DNA of 51,392 nt from Acidobacteriota bacterium. GTDB taxonomy: Bacteria; Acidobacteriota; Vicinamibacteria; Vicinamibacterales; UBA2999. Every line of letters begins with the position of its first letter. The first letter of the stretch is position 1. The position numbers and the translations under genes were made by a program. Positions 35,805-44,650 of the stretch are shown piece after piece. Below the pieces are notes generated by a model, which had not been told where the DNA came from, did not search any database, and saw only the letters and a list, made by a program, of their open reading frames with translations. Location of the stretch: the NCBI GenBank assembly GCA_016213695.1, contig JACQZV010000034.1, positions 1 to 51,392 on the forward strand, read 5' to 3'.

Positions 35805-38800
35805 TCAGTGAAGACCGCGGAATATCCGCACGGTGTGTCCCTTCACGTCGGCCGGGATCAACGGAAACGTGCCGAGGATGTGTTCGACATCCGCCTCCTG
35901 CAGCCCATAGAGCCTCGCCACCAGCGCCTGCAGCTCCGGGTACTCCGTCATGGCCTCGGCGGGCTCGTGGCCGTCCGCCAGCGCGCGCGAAAGCTGCGCG
36001 AGCCGGCCGAACGCGGCGTGTCTCGCGTCGACGATCGGCACCGGCAGCCGCGAGACGAGCGACACGGTGACATGGGTGTTCACGCGCATTCTGATCAGGT
36101 AGTTGGCGACGAAGCTGTTGAGCAGCGCGCACAGCACCTGCTGCGCATCGAGCGGGAGGGCGGTCCTGAGGCAGAAGAGCGTATGGGTCGTCACGGCGCG
36201 CGCCGGGACGATGGCGGCAATCAGCGTGAGCCGGGTCGTCGCGCTCGCGATGTCGCGGTAGGCGAGTCGCGGGCGCCGCGGCACCCCGCGCGTCTGCGCG
36301 CCCTCGACCAGCTCGTACTGCGAGCGTTCCACCGCCGTGCGGAACGGCTCGATCTGCTTCCCCTCGAGCACCGGACGCGCCGACGCCTGCCCGCTGCGGA
36401 GCCTGAACCAGCGGCGGTCGTCGGTCGCGTTGAGCTCGCGCCCAAACCGGACATTCCAGCCGCCGGCGGCACCGAGCCACGGAACGCGCGCGCTGATGTG
36501 TTCGACGATCCGCAGATCGCCCGCGCCGGCCATGTCCGGGATGCCCAGGTCGTCGTCGCCCGACAGCCGGCCCAGCAGCTGCCGAGTGATCGCGATGGCC
36601 GGGCGGTCGCCGGTCTCGAGGTCGTCCTCGCGCGCGACGCCGAACCGGCAGGCGATGCGCGAGGTGGGCCGGCCCGTGGTCGCCGTCAGCAGGACGAAAC
36701 GCAGGCTCCGATGGACCGCGAAAAAGCCGCCGCGGTTGTCGAGACCGGTCACCGAATCGACGTCCGCGGGGTCGAACAGGTGGCGGCGCAGCGGCGCGGC
36801 GCCGGTGTCGGCGACGAGCCCCGCCGGCACGACGAGCCCGATGCGCCCGCCGGCGCGCGTCAGCTGCAGAGCGCGCTCGACGAACAGCTGATAGCGATTG
36901 ACGTGCGATCGCGCGTCGACGCGGTAGACGCCGGCCTCGCGCACGAAGGCGGTGACGCGCTGCGCGTCCGCCCGGCGCCCGGCGCGCCGGTCCGGGTCGC
37001 CGCTGTCGCCGCGCACCATGTCCCACGGCGGATTGCCGACGACGGCGTCGAAGCCGGCGGCCGCCAGAGGATCGCCCCGCTCGTCGCAGAACACTTCGGG
37101 AAACGCCAGCGGCCAGTGCAGGAAGCGGTGCCGCGCGGCCAGCGCGGCCGCGCGGTCGAGCAGCGACGCGGCCGCGCGGTCCGGCAGCGTCGTGCGTCCG
37201 CGCAGCAGGGCGTCGCACAGCTCGCCGAAGGCGCCGGTCGAAGGAGGCGCGCCGTCGTCCCAGAACCAGCCGGCGCACCAGAGATCGAGCACGCGCGACC
37301 AGCGGCCGAGCGGCGAGTGCGGCGCATGGAGGGCCCTCAGTCGCCGCTCCTTGTCGGCCACGATTGCCGCCGAGTCGTCGCGCTCGTGCGCGAGCCGGAG
37401 CCGGGCCCGGACCGCCTGTTCGAGTACGGGTGTGACGTCGCGCTCGCCGAGGAGCGGCAGCGGCGCCGGCCGGTTGCGCCGGCGAGGCCCCCCCGGCGGC
37501 TGCCGCCGCACGTCGTCGATGCCGGCGCCGATCAGGCTGTCGCCGGCGACCAGGTGGTGATCGAGGAAGGTGAGCGGCTTGTCGGAGGCGAGCGTGGCCA
37601 GCCACAACGACAGCCGCGCCAGCTGCACGGCCATCGGGTTGATGTCGGCGCCGAAGAGGCACCGCTGGGCGATCTCGCGGCGGAGCGCCGCGCGGTCGGC
37701 GGCCGTGACGTCCCCAGCGTGCCAGCGCCCGTCGTGGATGAGGGCCTGTTCCGCGGCGGCGGCGAGGTAGCGGCACGCCCCAACGAGGAACGCACCGCTG
37801 CCCATCGCCGGATCGAGCACGCGCAGCTGCAGAATCCCGTCTGCGCCGCGGCCGTGCACGAGCGGCTCGAGCGTCTGCCTCACGAGAAACGCCGTCACCG
37901 ATCGCGGCGTGTAGAACGTGCCGGTGGACTGGCGTGTGTCGCGCGTCCGGGTCATCACCGCCGGCCCGCCGGGCGCCGGCTCGTACTCGAGCACCCGCTC
38001 GTAGACGGCCCCGAGCTGTTCCACGTCCAGATCGGCATAGCCAATGCGTTCGAGCCCGCCGCCTGCCGCAGCCGTGGTGCCGACCGCCATCACCGCTCTG
38101 CGCATCACGTCGTCACTGATGCGGGTCTGGTCGAATGCCGACGAGTACGCGGGAGAGAACAGGCGTCCGTTGAAGGCGGTCACGCGCAGTTCGCCGGCGC
38201 GGCATCCTGCGTGCGCGAGCCGCGAGATCGCGAGGACCGCGTGCCAGAGCCCGCGGCACGGCCGCCGGGCCAGCAGCGCCGAGACAATCGCGCCGATGGT
38301 GTACCGCTCGCGGTAGACCGGGTGCCAGACCGGCACCAGGCCCCGTGCTTCCGCGAAGAGGAGAAAGAGCACGCGGTACAGCACGGTGAGCGACTGGTCG
38401 AACAGCACGTGGGCGCCACGGCGCGCGTGGCGCACGGCCAGCGCGCCGAACAGCGCCGTGACCGCGTCGAGGACGCCGCGGCCGAGCGCGTCGCAGACCT
38501 CCGCGCCCTGCCGCGCGGACAGCTCCGCGGCCGTTTCGACGAGCGGCGGCCGGCGCGCCATCGCTTCGGCGCGGACGACCGCCCAGAACAGCGATCGCGC
38601 GTCCTCATCGCGCGGCAGCAGCGCCAGGTCGAACTCCAGGTACCGGCGGCTCCACGTGTGGTGCGCGTCCACGATCCGCAGCGCGGTGCCGCTGCAGCAG
38701 AGGCACCAGCGGGCGTCGGCTTCGATGCCGTCGCGCACGACATCGCGCCAGACACCGTCGAGCGGCTCGCTCCAGCCGACGACGGCGACGGGCACCACGA

Positions 38801-39074
38801 CAGAGGGAGAGGCGGCCGCATGCAGCACCACGCGCGCGGGCCGATCGACGCGGCGCAGGACCTGAAAGCCTGCCAGCGTCAGCAGCGGCACGACGGCGGC
38901 GTCCGTGATGGCGCGGACGCTCGAGGCCGGACCGAGCGCCGATTCGCGCCGCTCGCTCCACGCTTCCAGTGCCGCCGCCACGGCGGGCGATGGCGCCGCC
39001 GCGCCGGGGAGCCCGCGCAGCCCGGACGCCGCGAACGTGGCGCTGATGAGATGCCCGCGCATTGCCGCGTTCAT
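35805..39074 (-). CDS. Eco57I/PglX-like N6-adenine DNA methyltransferase
   Basis: 1,089 aa from ATG 39072-39074 (ATG 39060-39062 also possible); the frame upstream crosses repeat copy 7 and the helicase, so it is not used. The N-terminal 400 residues are a poorly conserved alpha/beta region. Methylase motif I is 'LDPAMGSGAFLVGACRYLAA' near residue 420, with 'FGADINPMAVQLARLSLWLA' and motif IV 'DAVVGNPPWDMVRGD' near residue 680. A C-terminal TaqI/PglX-like specificity region follows ('LLNSFVANYLIRMRVNTHVTVSLVSRLPVP', 'YPELQALVARLYGL'). It would methylate adenine in a DNA recognition site. No nuclease motif is obvious. Paired with the SNF2 helicase upstream. Confidence 0.85.
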   Translation of the reverse strand: MNAAMRGHLISATFAASGLRGLPGAAAPSPAVAAALEAWSERRESALGPASSVRAITDAAVVPLLTLAGFQVLRRVDRPARVVLHAAASPSVVVPVAVVGWSEPLDGVWRDVVRDGIEADARWCLCCSGTALRIVDAHHTWSRRYLEFDLALLPRDEDARSLFWAVVRAEAMARRPPLVETAAELSARQGAEVCDALGRGVLDAVTALFGALAVRHARRGAHVLFDQSLTVLYRVLFLLFAEARGLVPVWHPVYRERYTIGAIVSALLARRPCRGLWHAVLAISRLAHAGCRAGELRVTAFNGRLFSPAYSSAFDQTRISDDVMRRAVMAVGTTAAAGGGLERIGYADLDVEQLGAVYERVLEYEPAPGGPAVMTRTRDTRQSTGTFYTPRSVTAFLVRQTLEPLVHGRGADGILQLRVLDPAMGSGAFLVGACRYLAAAAEQALIHDGRWHAGDVTAADRAALRREIAQRCLFGADINPMAVQLARLSLWLATLASDKPLTFLDHHLVAGDSLIGAGIDDVRRQPPGGPRRRNRPAPLPLLGERDVTPVLEQAVRARLRLAHERDDSAAIVADKERRLRALHAPHSPLGRWSRVLDLWCAGWFWDDGAPPSTGAFGELCDALLRGRTTLPDRAAASLLDRAAALAARHRFLHWPLAFPEVFCDERGDPLAAAGFDAVVGNPPWDMVRGDSGDPDRRAGRRADAQRVTAFVREAGVYRVDARSHVNRYQLFVERALQLTRAGGRIGLVVPAGLVADTGAAPLRRHLFDPADVDSVTGLDNRGGFFAVHRSLRFVLLTATTGRPTSRIACRFGVAREDDLETGDRPAIAITRQLLGRLSGDDDLGIPDMAGAGDLRIVEHISARVPWLGAAGGWNVRFGRELNATDDRRWFRLRSGQASARPVLEGKQIEPFRTAVERSQYELVEGAQTRGVPRRPRLAYRDIASATTRLTLIAAIVPARAVTTHTLFCLRTALPLDAQQVLCALLNSFVANYLIRMRVNTHVTVSLVSRLPVPIVDARHAAFGRLAQLSRALADGHEPAEAMTEYPELQALVARLYGLQEADVEHILGTFPLIPADVKGHTVRIFRGLH

Positions 39075-39079
39075 CGCCA

Positions 39080-39114
39080 CAAGCCACAGAGCCGCGGAGT
39101 CACGGAGACCTGAG
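39080..39114 (+). repeat. Dispersed CACGGAG repeat, copy 7
   Basis: 'CAAGCCACAGAGCCGCGGAG', then TCACGGAGACC, filling the 55 bp gap between the helicase stop and the methylase start of a same-strand gene pair. Confidence 0.7.
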
Positions 39115-39129
39115 AGGCGAAGATGGTCG

Positions 39130-41559
39130 TCATACGAGCAGCACCCCGAAGGCCAGCTCGCACGAGTCGATCCGAAGGTCGGCGGCCTGTTCCAGATCGC
39201 GCAGCCGATCGGCCGAACGCGACAGTGCCTCGGCGAGCAGCGAGGCCTGCGCCGCCTCGAGCCGCTCGTCGCGCGCGTCGAACAGGCCGCGCTGGAGCAG
39301 CCCGGCCGACAGGCGCGCGTGCCGGCCGCGCAGGGCGGCGGCCAGATCGGACTCACGCTCGATCCAGCGCCGGAGCGCCGGCCCGAGCGTCTGCCGCACG
39401 TCGGCCAGCAGGCGATCGCGACCGGATGCCAGCGGGGCCTGCAGCGCGGCGAGGCCCGGATCGAGGAGCCCGCGAATGGTGTCTGCCGATCGGAACGGCC
39501 GTCCCCCGATGCGGGCGCCAAACGGCACGAGCGCGTCGCACATGAGACGCCCGGCGGCAGTGACGAGAGCGACCCTGTACACCCAGAGGCAACGCGGCGT
39601 CGTGATGTACCGGCGCCGGTGGACGCAGGAGATGACCGGGCGCGCCGGGTCGGTCGCATCGGAGCCGGCGGCGGCGAGCGCCCGCGCCTGCGTCATGCGC
39701 CGCGCTTCCTCGATCGCTTCCCGGCGCAGGTCCGGCGTGACGAGGCCGTCCGGCAGGGCGGGAGCCTCGCCCGGCAGGAGCGCGTCGGGGCGCCGGCCGA
39801 GAATCGCGTCCGCCACTTGCGGTTCGTCGGGGAGCCGCGCGAGCAGGGTCATGGCGCCCGACGCCCTGCCGGCGCGCCGGAGCAGCCCGGCGAGCGTGCG
39901 CTCCTCACAGGTGCCGGCCGCGACAAAGTGGACCGCGTGCACGCGGCGCGGCTGGCCGATGCGATCGACGCGTCCGACGCGCTGCTCGACCCGGAGCGGG
40001 GTCCACGGCAGTTCGAGGTTAACGGCCAGCCGGCACCGCTGGTGGAGGTTCAGACCTTCGCTGCCCGCGTCGGTCGCGAGCAGCACGCGCGCCGAGCCGC
40101 GCGTGAAGCGGCGCACGGCGTCGGCGCGCTCGCGAGACGTGAGCCCGCCGTGCAGTTGCACCAGCTCGACGTCCGGCAGCGTCTCGGCGATTCGCTGCAG
40201 CGTGTCGCGGTACTCCGTGAAGACGATGGCCGGTTCGTCGATTCTCGAGAGCAGCCGGCGCAGTGCGGCAAGCTTGCTCTCGGAGGCTGCCGCCTCCCGT
40301 GCCAGCGCGAGCAGCCGCGCGAGGCGGCCGCATTCGTCTCCGCGGTCGCGCAGCCCAGGCGCGCGCAGGAGACGGCCCGGCTCGTCGTCGCTGTCCGCTT
40401 CGTCAAACGGCAGGTCGCCCTGGGCGCCGGTCGGCGCCTGGTCGTCGCCGAGCAGCGCGAGCCGGCGCTCGATCGAGCGGGCGAGCGAGCCGGCGCTGCT
40501 GCACGCGCGGCGCGTCAGCACGGATGCGGCGAGCCGGGCCCCGGCATGCGTCGCGTCCGCCGCGGCGGCCCAGATCGCCCGCGCGTACGCCATCAGGGCG
40601 GCGTGCATGGCGGCCTCCTGCGGTGTCGGCCGGATGCGCAGCAGGGACGCGCGCCGGCTGCCGGCGAGGCCGGCGTCGGCGCGCGTGCGCCTGAACACGG
40701 CCAGCGCGTCGCGCCCGCCCGGATTCCCGAGGCCGCACAGCCGCGCGAACGCCTCGTCATCGCCCGAGTGCGGCGTGGCGGTGAGGAGCACGAGCGCCCG
40801 GGCGCGATCGCCCAGCAGGTTCGCCGCCCCCGCGCGATCGGAACGGCCGGCCAGGTGATGCGCCTCGTCCAGGACGACCACGTCCCACGTGATCGTTTCG
40901 AGCGAGCGGATCACTTCGGGCCGCTTGATGTAGTCGACCGACGTGATGACGAGCGGCGCGAGCGCCCACGGGTTCATGCCGGCGGGCAGCCGGGCGGACG
41001 CACGGGCGAGGCCCGCCGCATCGAAGATGTCCGCGTCGAGACCGAACCGATGGCTCAGCTCGTCCTGCCACTGCTCGCGCAGACCGGCCGGCGAGACGAC
41101 GAGCGCCCTCGCATCCGGGACGCGCTGGAGCGTTTCGGCAATCATCAGCCCCGCCTCGACGGTTTTGCCGAGGCCCACCGCATCGGCGATGAGGAAGCGG
41201 CAGGCGGCGCCCCGCACGAGCGCGAGCGCCGGTTCGAGCTGAAACGGGATCAGGGTCAGGTTCGCGCGCGCGGCGGACCGCAGGGACCACCACGACGGCA
41301 GCGCGTCGGCCAGCGTCCGCCGGGCGACGTGGCGCCACCGCGCCGCGCCGACCAGTCGAGGGGCCGTGGGAGCGTTGAGACGGTCGAACGGTTCACACGG
41401 AAGGACAAACCGCGCGTGCTGCGCGCGGTTGGTGGCGTCGCACCCGATGGCGTCCACGATGGCGGCGTCGCCGCAGCCTGCCTGTCCGGCGATGCGCCAG
41501 CGCTCTCCCCGGATTCGAACGATCTCCCCGCGCCGGACCTGCGGAACGCGCGTCGCCAC
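39130..41559 (-). CDS. SNF2/HepA-like superfamily 2 helicase
   Basis: 809 aa from a GTG at 41557-41559; an in-frame stop lies seven codons upstream. Walker A 'LIADAVGLGKTVEAGLMIAE' near residue 125, DEAH box 'WDVVVLDEAHHLAGRSD' near residue 228, 'LLTATPHSGDDEAF', then the C-terminal RecA domain 'AIVFTEYRDTLQRI', 'LHGGLTSRERADAV', 'VLLATDAGSEGLNLHQ' and 'RVEQRVGRVDRIGQ' near residue 525. This is the HepA/DrmD-type of SNF2 motor that translocates on duplex DNA. With the methylase downstream it resembles the drmD-drmMI part of class 1 DISARM; the rest of that system is missing here. Confidence 0.87.
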   Translation of the reverse strand: MATRVPQVRRGEIVRIRGERWRIAGQAGCGDAAIVDAIGCDATNRAQHARFVLPCEPFDRLNAPTAPRLVGAARWRHVARRTLADALPSWWSLRSAARANLTLIPFQLEPALALVRGAACRFLIADAVGLGKTVEAGLMIAETLQRVPDARALVVSPAGLREQWQDELSHRFGLDADIFDAAGLARASARLPAGMNPWALAPLVITSVDYIKRPEVIRSLETITWDVVVLDEAHHLAGRSDRAGAANLLGDRARALVLLTATPHSGDDEAFARLCGLGNPGGRDALAVFRRTRADAGLAGSRRASLLRIRPTPQEAAMHAALMAYARAIWAAAADATHAGARLAASVLTRRACSSAGSLARSIERRLALLGDDQAPTGAQGDLPFDEADSDDEPGRLLRAPGLRDRGDECGRLARLLALAREAAASESKLAALRRLLSRIDEPAIVFTEYRDTLQRIAETLPDVELVQLHGGLTSRERADAVRRFTRGSARVLLATDAGSEGLNLHQRCRLAVNLELPWTPLRVEQRVGRVDRIGQPRRVHAVHFVAAGTCEERTLAGLLRRAGRASGAMTLLARLPDEPQVADAILGRRPDALLPGEAPALPDGLVTPDLRREAIEEARRMTQARALAAAGSDATDPARPVISCVHRRRYITTPRCLWVYRVALVTAAGRLMCDALVPFGARIGGRPFRSADTIRGLLDPGLAALQAPLASGRDRLLADVRQTLGPALRRWIERESDLAAALRGRHARLSAGLLQRGLFDARDERLEAAQASLLAEALSRSADRLRDLEQAADLRIDSCELAFGVLLV

Positions 41560-41597
41560 GTGGCACGGCCGTGCACGTCACGTTCCGCGACCTGTCA

Positions 41598-41680
41598 CGG
41601 GCCACCGGGGTCCGGAGTCGCGGAGAAAATCGAGGAAAAAGACCCCATCTCCGTGTCTCCGTGCCTCCGTGGCTCGTGGA
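41598..41680. repeat. Dispersed CACGGAG repeat, copy 8 (inverted pair)
   Basis: Left part GGTCCGGAGTCGCGGAGAAA, right part CTCCGTGTCTCCGTGCCTCC followed by GTGGCTCGTGG. They are inverted, so a hairpin can form. Located just upstream of the helicase start and downstream of the Smr stop. Confidence 0.65.
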
Positions 41681-41720
41681 AGGTACGCGAAATTTGCCCG
41701 CCTGGGGCGACGCCGGCGCG

Positions 41721-41984
41721 TCAGTTTGTGCTCTTCAACCGGGCAACCGTGGCGCCCAGGTGAGACTCGGCGGCGTCCCAGAACGCTTCGACGCGCGGGT
41801 GGCGCTCGAGCGCCTGCTGGACGATGCCCCGCTGGATGCCCTTGCCTCGCCCGTGGATGAGGCGGACTTCACGCAGCCCCGCCTCGTGGGCGGCGTTGAC
41901 GTACTCGTCCACCACAGACGGGATGTCGCGGGGCGCGAACGTGTGGAGGTCGAGGGTGCCTTCGATCGGGATGCGATGCGCCAC
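41721..41984 (-). CDS. Stand-alone Smr-domain protein
   Basis: 87 aa from GTG 41982-41984. The Smr (small MutS-related) domain is complete: 'LDLHTFAPRDIPSVVDEYVNAAHEAGLREVRLIHGRGKGIQRGIVQQAL', with the LDLH and HGRGKG motifs, and ends 'HLGATVARL'. Stand-alone Smr proteins may nick DNA or, as shown for some relatives, cleave RNA at stalled ribosomes. QueF lies 33 bp upstream on the same strand. Confidence 0.88.
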   Translation of the reverse strand: MAHRIPIEGTLDLHTFAPRDIPSVVDEYVNAAHEAGLREVRLIHGRGKGIQRGIVQQALERHPRVEAFWDAAESHLGATVARLKSTN

Positions 41985-42017
41985 AGGATCGCTCCGGCTT
42001 CCAGCTTGTGCCTTGAT

Positions 42018-42362
42018 CTACGGGTACGTCGCCGTCACCACCGTCTTCATCCCTCCGCGCACTGAGAAGTCACTGACGATCGTCATCCGGCGCGGCTGGC
42101 AGGCGGCGACGAGGTCGTCGAGGATCTGGTTCGTCACGGCTTCATAGAAGATGCCGCGGTTGCGGAAGTCGATCATGTAGTACTTCAGCGACTTCAGCTC
42201 GAGGCAGCGGTCGCCCGGGACGTAGGTGATCCGGATGTCGCCGAAGTCGGGCAGGCCGGTCTTCGGGCAGAGGGAGGTGAACTCGGGACAGGCGATCACG
42301 ATTTCGTAGTCGCGGCCCGGACGGGGATTCGGAAAGGTCTCAATCGGCTTCGCGCTTGACAC
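42018..42362 (-). CDS. queF: NADPH-dependent 7-cyano-7-deazaguanine reductase
   Basis: 114 aa, the short single-domain (YkvM-type) QueF. It carries the catalytic cysteine in '[18 protein letters not shown]' and the QueF motif '[21 protein letters not shown]'. It reduces preQ0 to preQ1 in queuosine synthesis for tRNA. The start is GTG 42360-42362. No other que gene is nearby. It is divergent from the HU-like gene and probably co-transcribed with the Smr gene. Confidence 0.93.
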   Translation of the reverse strand: MSSAKPIETFPNPRPGRDYEIVIACPEFTSLCPKTGLPDFGDIRITYVPGDRCLELKSLKYYMIDFRNRGIFYEAVTNQILDDLVAACQPRRMTIVSDFSVRGGMKTVVTATYP

Positions 42363-42418
42363 AACGCGAAAATTCTAGCATTTTGGCCGGAACTCGCCGG
42401 GTTCTACAGCGCGTTTCG

Positions 42419-42447
42419 TTGACACCCTCACACGCGCGGGATAGCAT
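42419..42447 (+). promoter_or_regulatory. Promoter of the HU-like gene
   Basis: -35 TTGACA (42419-42424), 17 bp spacer, -10 TAGCAT (42442-42447). The leader of about 90 bases can fold: GTCGCAGT / ACTGCGAC is a perfect 8 bp stem, before 'AAGGGGGACGTA' and the start codon. Confidence 0.65.
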
Positions 42448-42542
42448 TACGGCGGTTTTTGCCGCAGGTTTCCGTCGCAGTGTGAGCGCGCGCGACTGCG
42501 ACGCGGCCGAGAGTTGGCGCGCATCAGCGCAAGGGGGACGTA

Positions 42543-42842
42543 ATGGCTGAGGCCCGGAGAATGGGCAAGTCCGAGCTCTTTTCACACTTCGCCGACCGGT
42601 TCGAGGTGAAGCGGACGCAGGCACGCGAGTTCTTCGACGAGCTCACGAGCCTCTCCGAGAAGGAGCTCAAGCGCGCGGGCGAATTCGTGCTGCCGGGCAT
42701 GGTCAAGCTGGTGGTGCAGAAGCGGAAGGCACGGATGGGTCGCAACCCGGCCACCGGCGAAGCCATCAAGATTCCCGCGAAGACGGTCGTCAAGGCCCGC
42801 ATCGCCAAGCAGCTGAAGGACGCGGTCCTGCCGAAGAAGTAA
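42543..42842 (+). CDS. HU/IHF-family DNA-binding protein
   Basis: 99 aa. 'MGKSELFSHFADRFEVKRTQ' forms the N-terminal helices; the arm and C-terminal part 'RMGRNPATGEAIKIPAKTVVKARIAKQLKDAV' is the HU signature (GRNPxTGE). It bends and compacts DNA as a dimer. The DNA-arm region is slightly unusual ('VLPGMVKLVVQKRKARMGRN' instead of 'PGFGTFxVxxRxAR'), placing it with the HU-like, not the canonical HupB, group. Strong Shine-Dalgarno (AAGGGGGA) and a canonical promoter suggest high expression. Confidence 0.9.
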   Translation: MAEARRMGKSELFSHFADRFEVKRTQAREFFDELTSLSEKELKRAGEFVLPGMVKLVVQKRKARMGRNPATGEAIKIPAKTVVKARIAKQLKDAVLPKK

Positions 42843-42855
42843 CCTGCGAAGGTCG

Positions 42856-42876
42856 AAGGGCAGCCGTCCTGCCCTT
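42856..42876. terminator. Hairpin between HU-like gene and histidine kinase
   Basis: Perfect stem AAGGGCAG / CTGCCCTT with loop CCGTC, between two convergent stops. There is no long T-run on either side, so termination strength is uncertain. Confidence 0.45.
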
Positions 42877-42901
42877 TGACTCTTTGCGCCCCGGGGTGCG
42901 A

Positions 42902-44650
42902 TCACACGGCGGCCAGCCGCGACGGGCGAGCCTCGGTGAGCGGGAACCGCAGCGTGAACGTGCTGCCGACGCCCACCTCGCTCGACACCGTGATCGTGCC
43001 GCCGAGCTGCTCCACGATCTTTTTCGAGATGGCGAGGCCGAGACCGAGGCCGCGCCGCTTGGTCGTCACGAAGTCTTCGAAAATCGTGTCGAGCCGCTCC
43101 TTCGGGATCCCGTAGCCCGTATCCTCGATCTGCACCATCGCCTGGCCGTGCTCCTGCGACGTCCGCACGACGATGCGGCCGCGCGGCGGCGTGGCCTGCA
43201 GCGAATTCATGATCAGATTGCGGTAGACGCGGTTGAGGGCGAACAGGTCGCCTTCGATATAGAGGGGACCGAGCACGAACTCGGTGTCGATCTGCAGGCC
43301 GGCGTTGTCCGCGGTCGTCTGCATCGATTCCACGAGGTCGGCGAGCCCCTTGTTGACGTCGATCGGGAACCGCTGCAGCGGCATCGGTCGTGCGACGTTG
43401 CGCAGGTCGTCGAGGACGCGCTTCACCTGCGCGAGCTCGCGCTCGATCGTCCGCTTGAAATTCTCCCGGTACTCCACGTCGTCGAACATCTTCACGATGA
43501 GCTTGCAGCTGTTCCCGATGTTCTGAATCGGGTGCGAGAGGTCGTGGACCAGGCCGATCGAAATGCGGCCGAACATCGCCTGCCGTTCCTTCTTCCGGAC
43601 GTCCTCCTGCAGCTCGACGAGCCTGTCGGCCATGTTGTTGAAGGAGACGCCCAGCTGCCCGAGTTCGTCGTGGGTGGCCACCGTCACGCGCTCGTCCAGC
43701 CTGCCCTCGGCCAGCGCGCGGGTGCTGCGCGTCAGCGCCAGGATCGGGTCGATGAAACGATGGCCCCAGACGTAGCCGACGCCGAGCATGACCATCAGGG
43801 CGACGACGATGGCGATGGCCAGCTGTCCCTGGACGCGGATCGGAATGGCGAAGGCCTCGACGCGAGGCTGCTCGACAATCACCGTCCAGCGGAGCGACGG
43901 CAGGCGCGCGGCGACGCCCACCATCGGGCCCCGCTCGTCGCCGTATTCGGCGAACGTGACCTGCTGGCCGGGGAGCGCCGTCGCGATGCGCGACACGAGC
44001 GGATGCGCGCTCAGGTTGTCACCGCGTGCCACGAGCGACTTGGCCGCCGGATTGCCGTGCGCGAGCAACTGGCCCTCGTTGGTCACGACGAGCGCGTAGC
44101 CGTTCCGGCCGACCCGAATCCGATCGACCATCCGCCACATCGCCTCGAGGTTGAGGCGGCCGACCAGCCACCCGCCGCCGCCGCGATCGACCAGGCGGAC
44201 CGCGATCACCGCGGTGGGCAGCAGGTCGTCGTCCACCGAGAAGCGTGAAATCAGCGTGCCGTTGAGGTTGACGCCCTCGGATCCGGGGACCGCGACCGTC
44301 GGCGTCCCGAGCCGGCTCGAGACGATGGGCCGGCCGTTCTCATCGAGCAGCGTGAGCTCCTTGAACTCGGTGAACTGCAGGACGAAGTTCTTGAGGATGC
44401 GATCCTGCTGCCACCGCTCGAGTCCGGTCTGCTGGAGGTCGGCGGCCACGGCCTTCAGGATGTTGACGCTGCCGTTCACGTACAGCTCGATCTGCTCGGC
44501 CACCTGGCGGGCGACGTTCAGGTTGCCGTCGATGACGGCCTGCTGGGCCCCGGTGCGCAGCGACAGCAGCGACACGGCGCCGTAGCCGAGCAGCGGCACG
44601 ACAGCCGCCGCGGCAAGCAGGAGGGCGAACCGCGTGGAAATCCGTTTCAC
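42902..44650 (-). CDS. Membrane sensor histidine kinase with periplasmic Cache-like domain
   Basis: 582 aa from GTG 44648-44650, which overlaps the stop of the substrate-binding gene (GTGA). TM1 at about residues 7-30, a periplasmic dCache-like sensor at about 31-270 ('FKELTLLDENGRPIVSS', 'RVGRNGYALVVTNEGQLLAH'), TM2 at about 276-296, HAMP at about 297-350, phospho-acceptor His369 in 'ISIGLVHDLSHPIQNIGN', and a HATPase domain ('YRNLIMNSLQA', 'IEDTGYGIPKERLD', 'RRGLGLGLAISKKIVEQLGG'). Translational coupling to the substrate-binding protein suggests that protein presents the signal. The likely partner is the sigma-54 regulator at 48114. Confidence 0.9.
   Translation of the reverse strand: MKRISTRFALLLAAAAVVPLLGYGAVSLLSLRTGAQQAVIDGNLNVARQVAEQIELYVNGSVNILKAVAADLQQTGLERWQQDRILKNFVLQFTEFKELTLLDENGRPIVSSRLGTPTVAVPGSEGVNLNGTLISRFSVDDDLLPTAVIAVRLVDRGGGGWLVGRLNLEAMWRMVDRIRVGRNGYALVVTNEGQLLAHGNPAAKSLVARGDNLSAHPLVSRIATALPGQQVTFAEYGDERGPMVGVAARLPSLRWTVIVEQPRVEAFAIPIRVQGQLAIAIVVALMVMLGVGYVWGHRFIDPILALTRSTRALAEGRLDERVTVATHDELGQLGVSFNNMADRLVELQEDVRKKERQAMFGRISIGLVHDLSHPIQNIGNSCKLIVKMFDDVEYRENFKRTIERELAQVKRVLDDLRNVARPMPLQRFPIDVNKGLADLVESMQTTADNAGLQIDTEFVLGPLYIEGDLFALNRVYRNLIMNSLQATPPRGRIVVRTSQEHGQAMVQIEDTGYGIPKERLDTIFEDFVTTKRRGLGLGLAISKKIVEQLGGTITVSSEVGVGSTFTLRFPLTEARPSRLAAV

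Noticed and set aside
35805..41559. Complete DISARM or BREX system
   Set aside because: Only a helicase and a methylase are present. No drmA/B/C, pglZ, brxC or similar genes lie in the neighbouring 6 kb.
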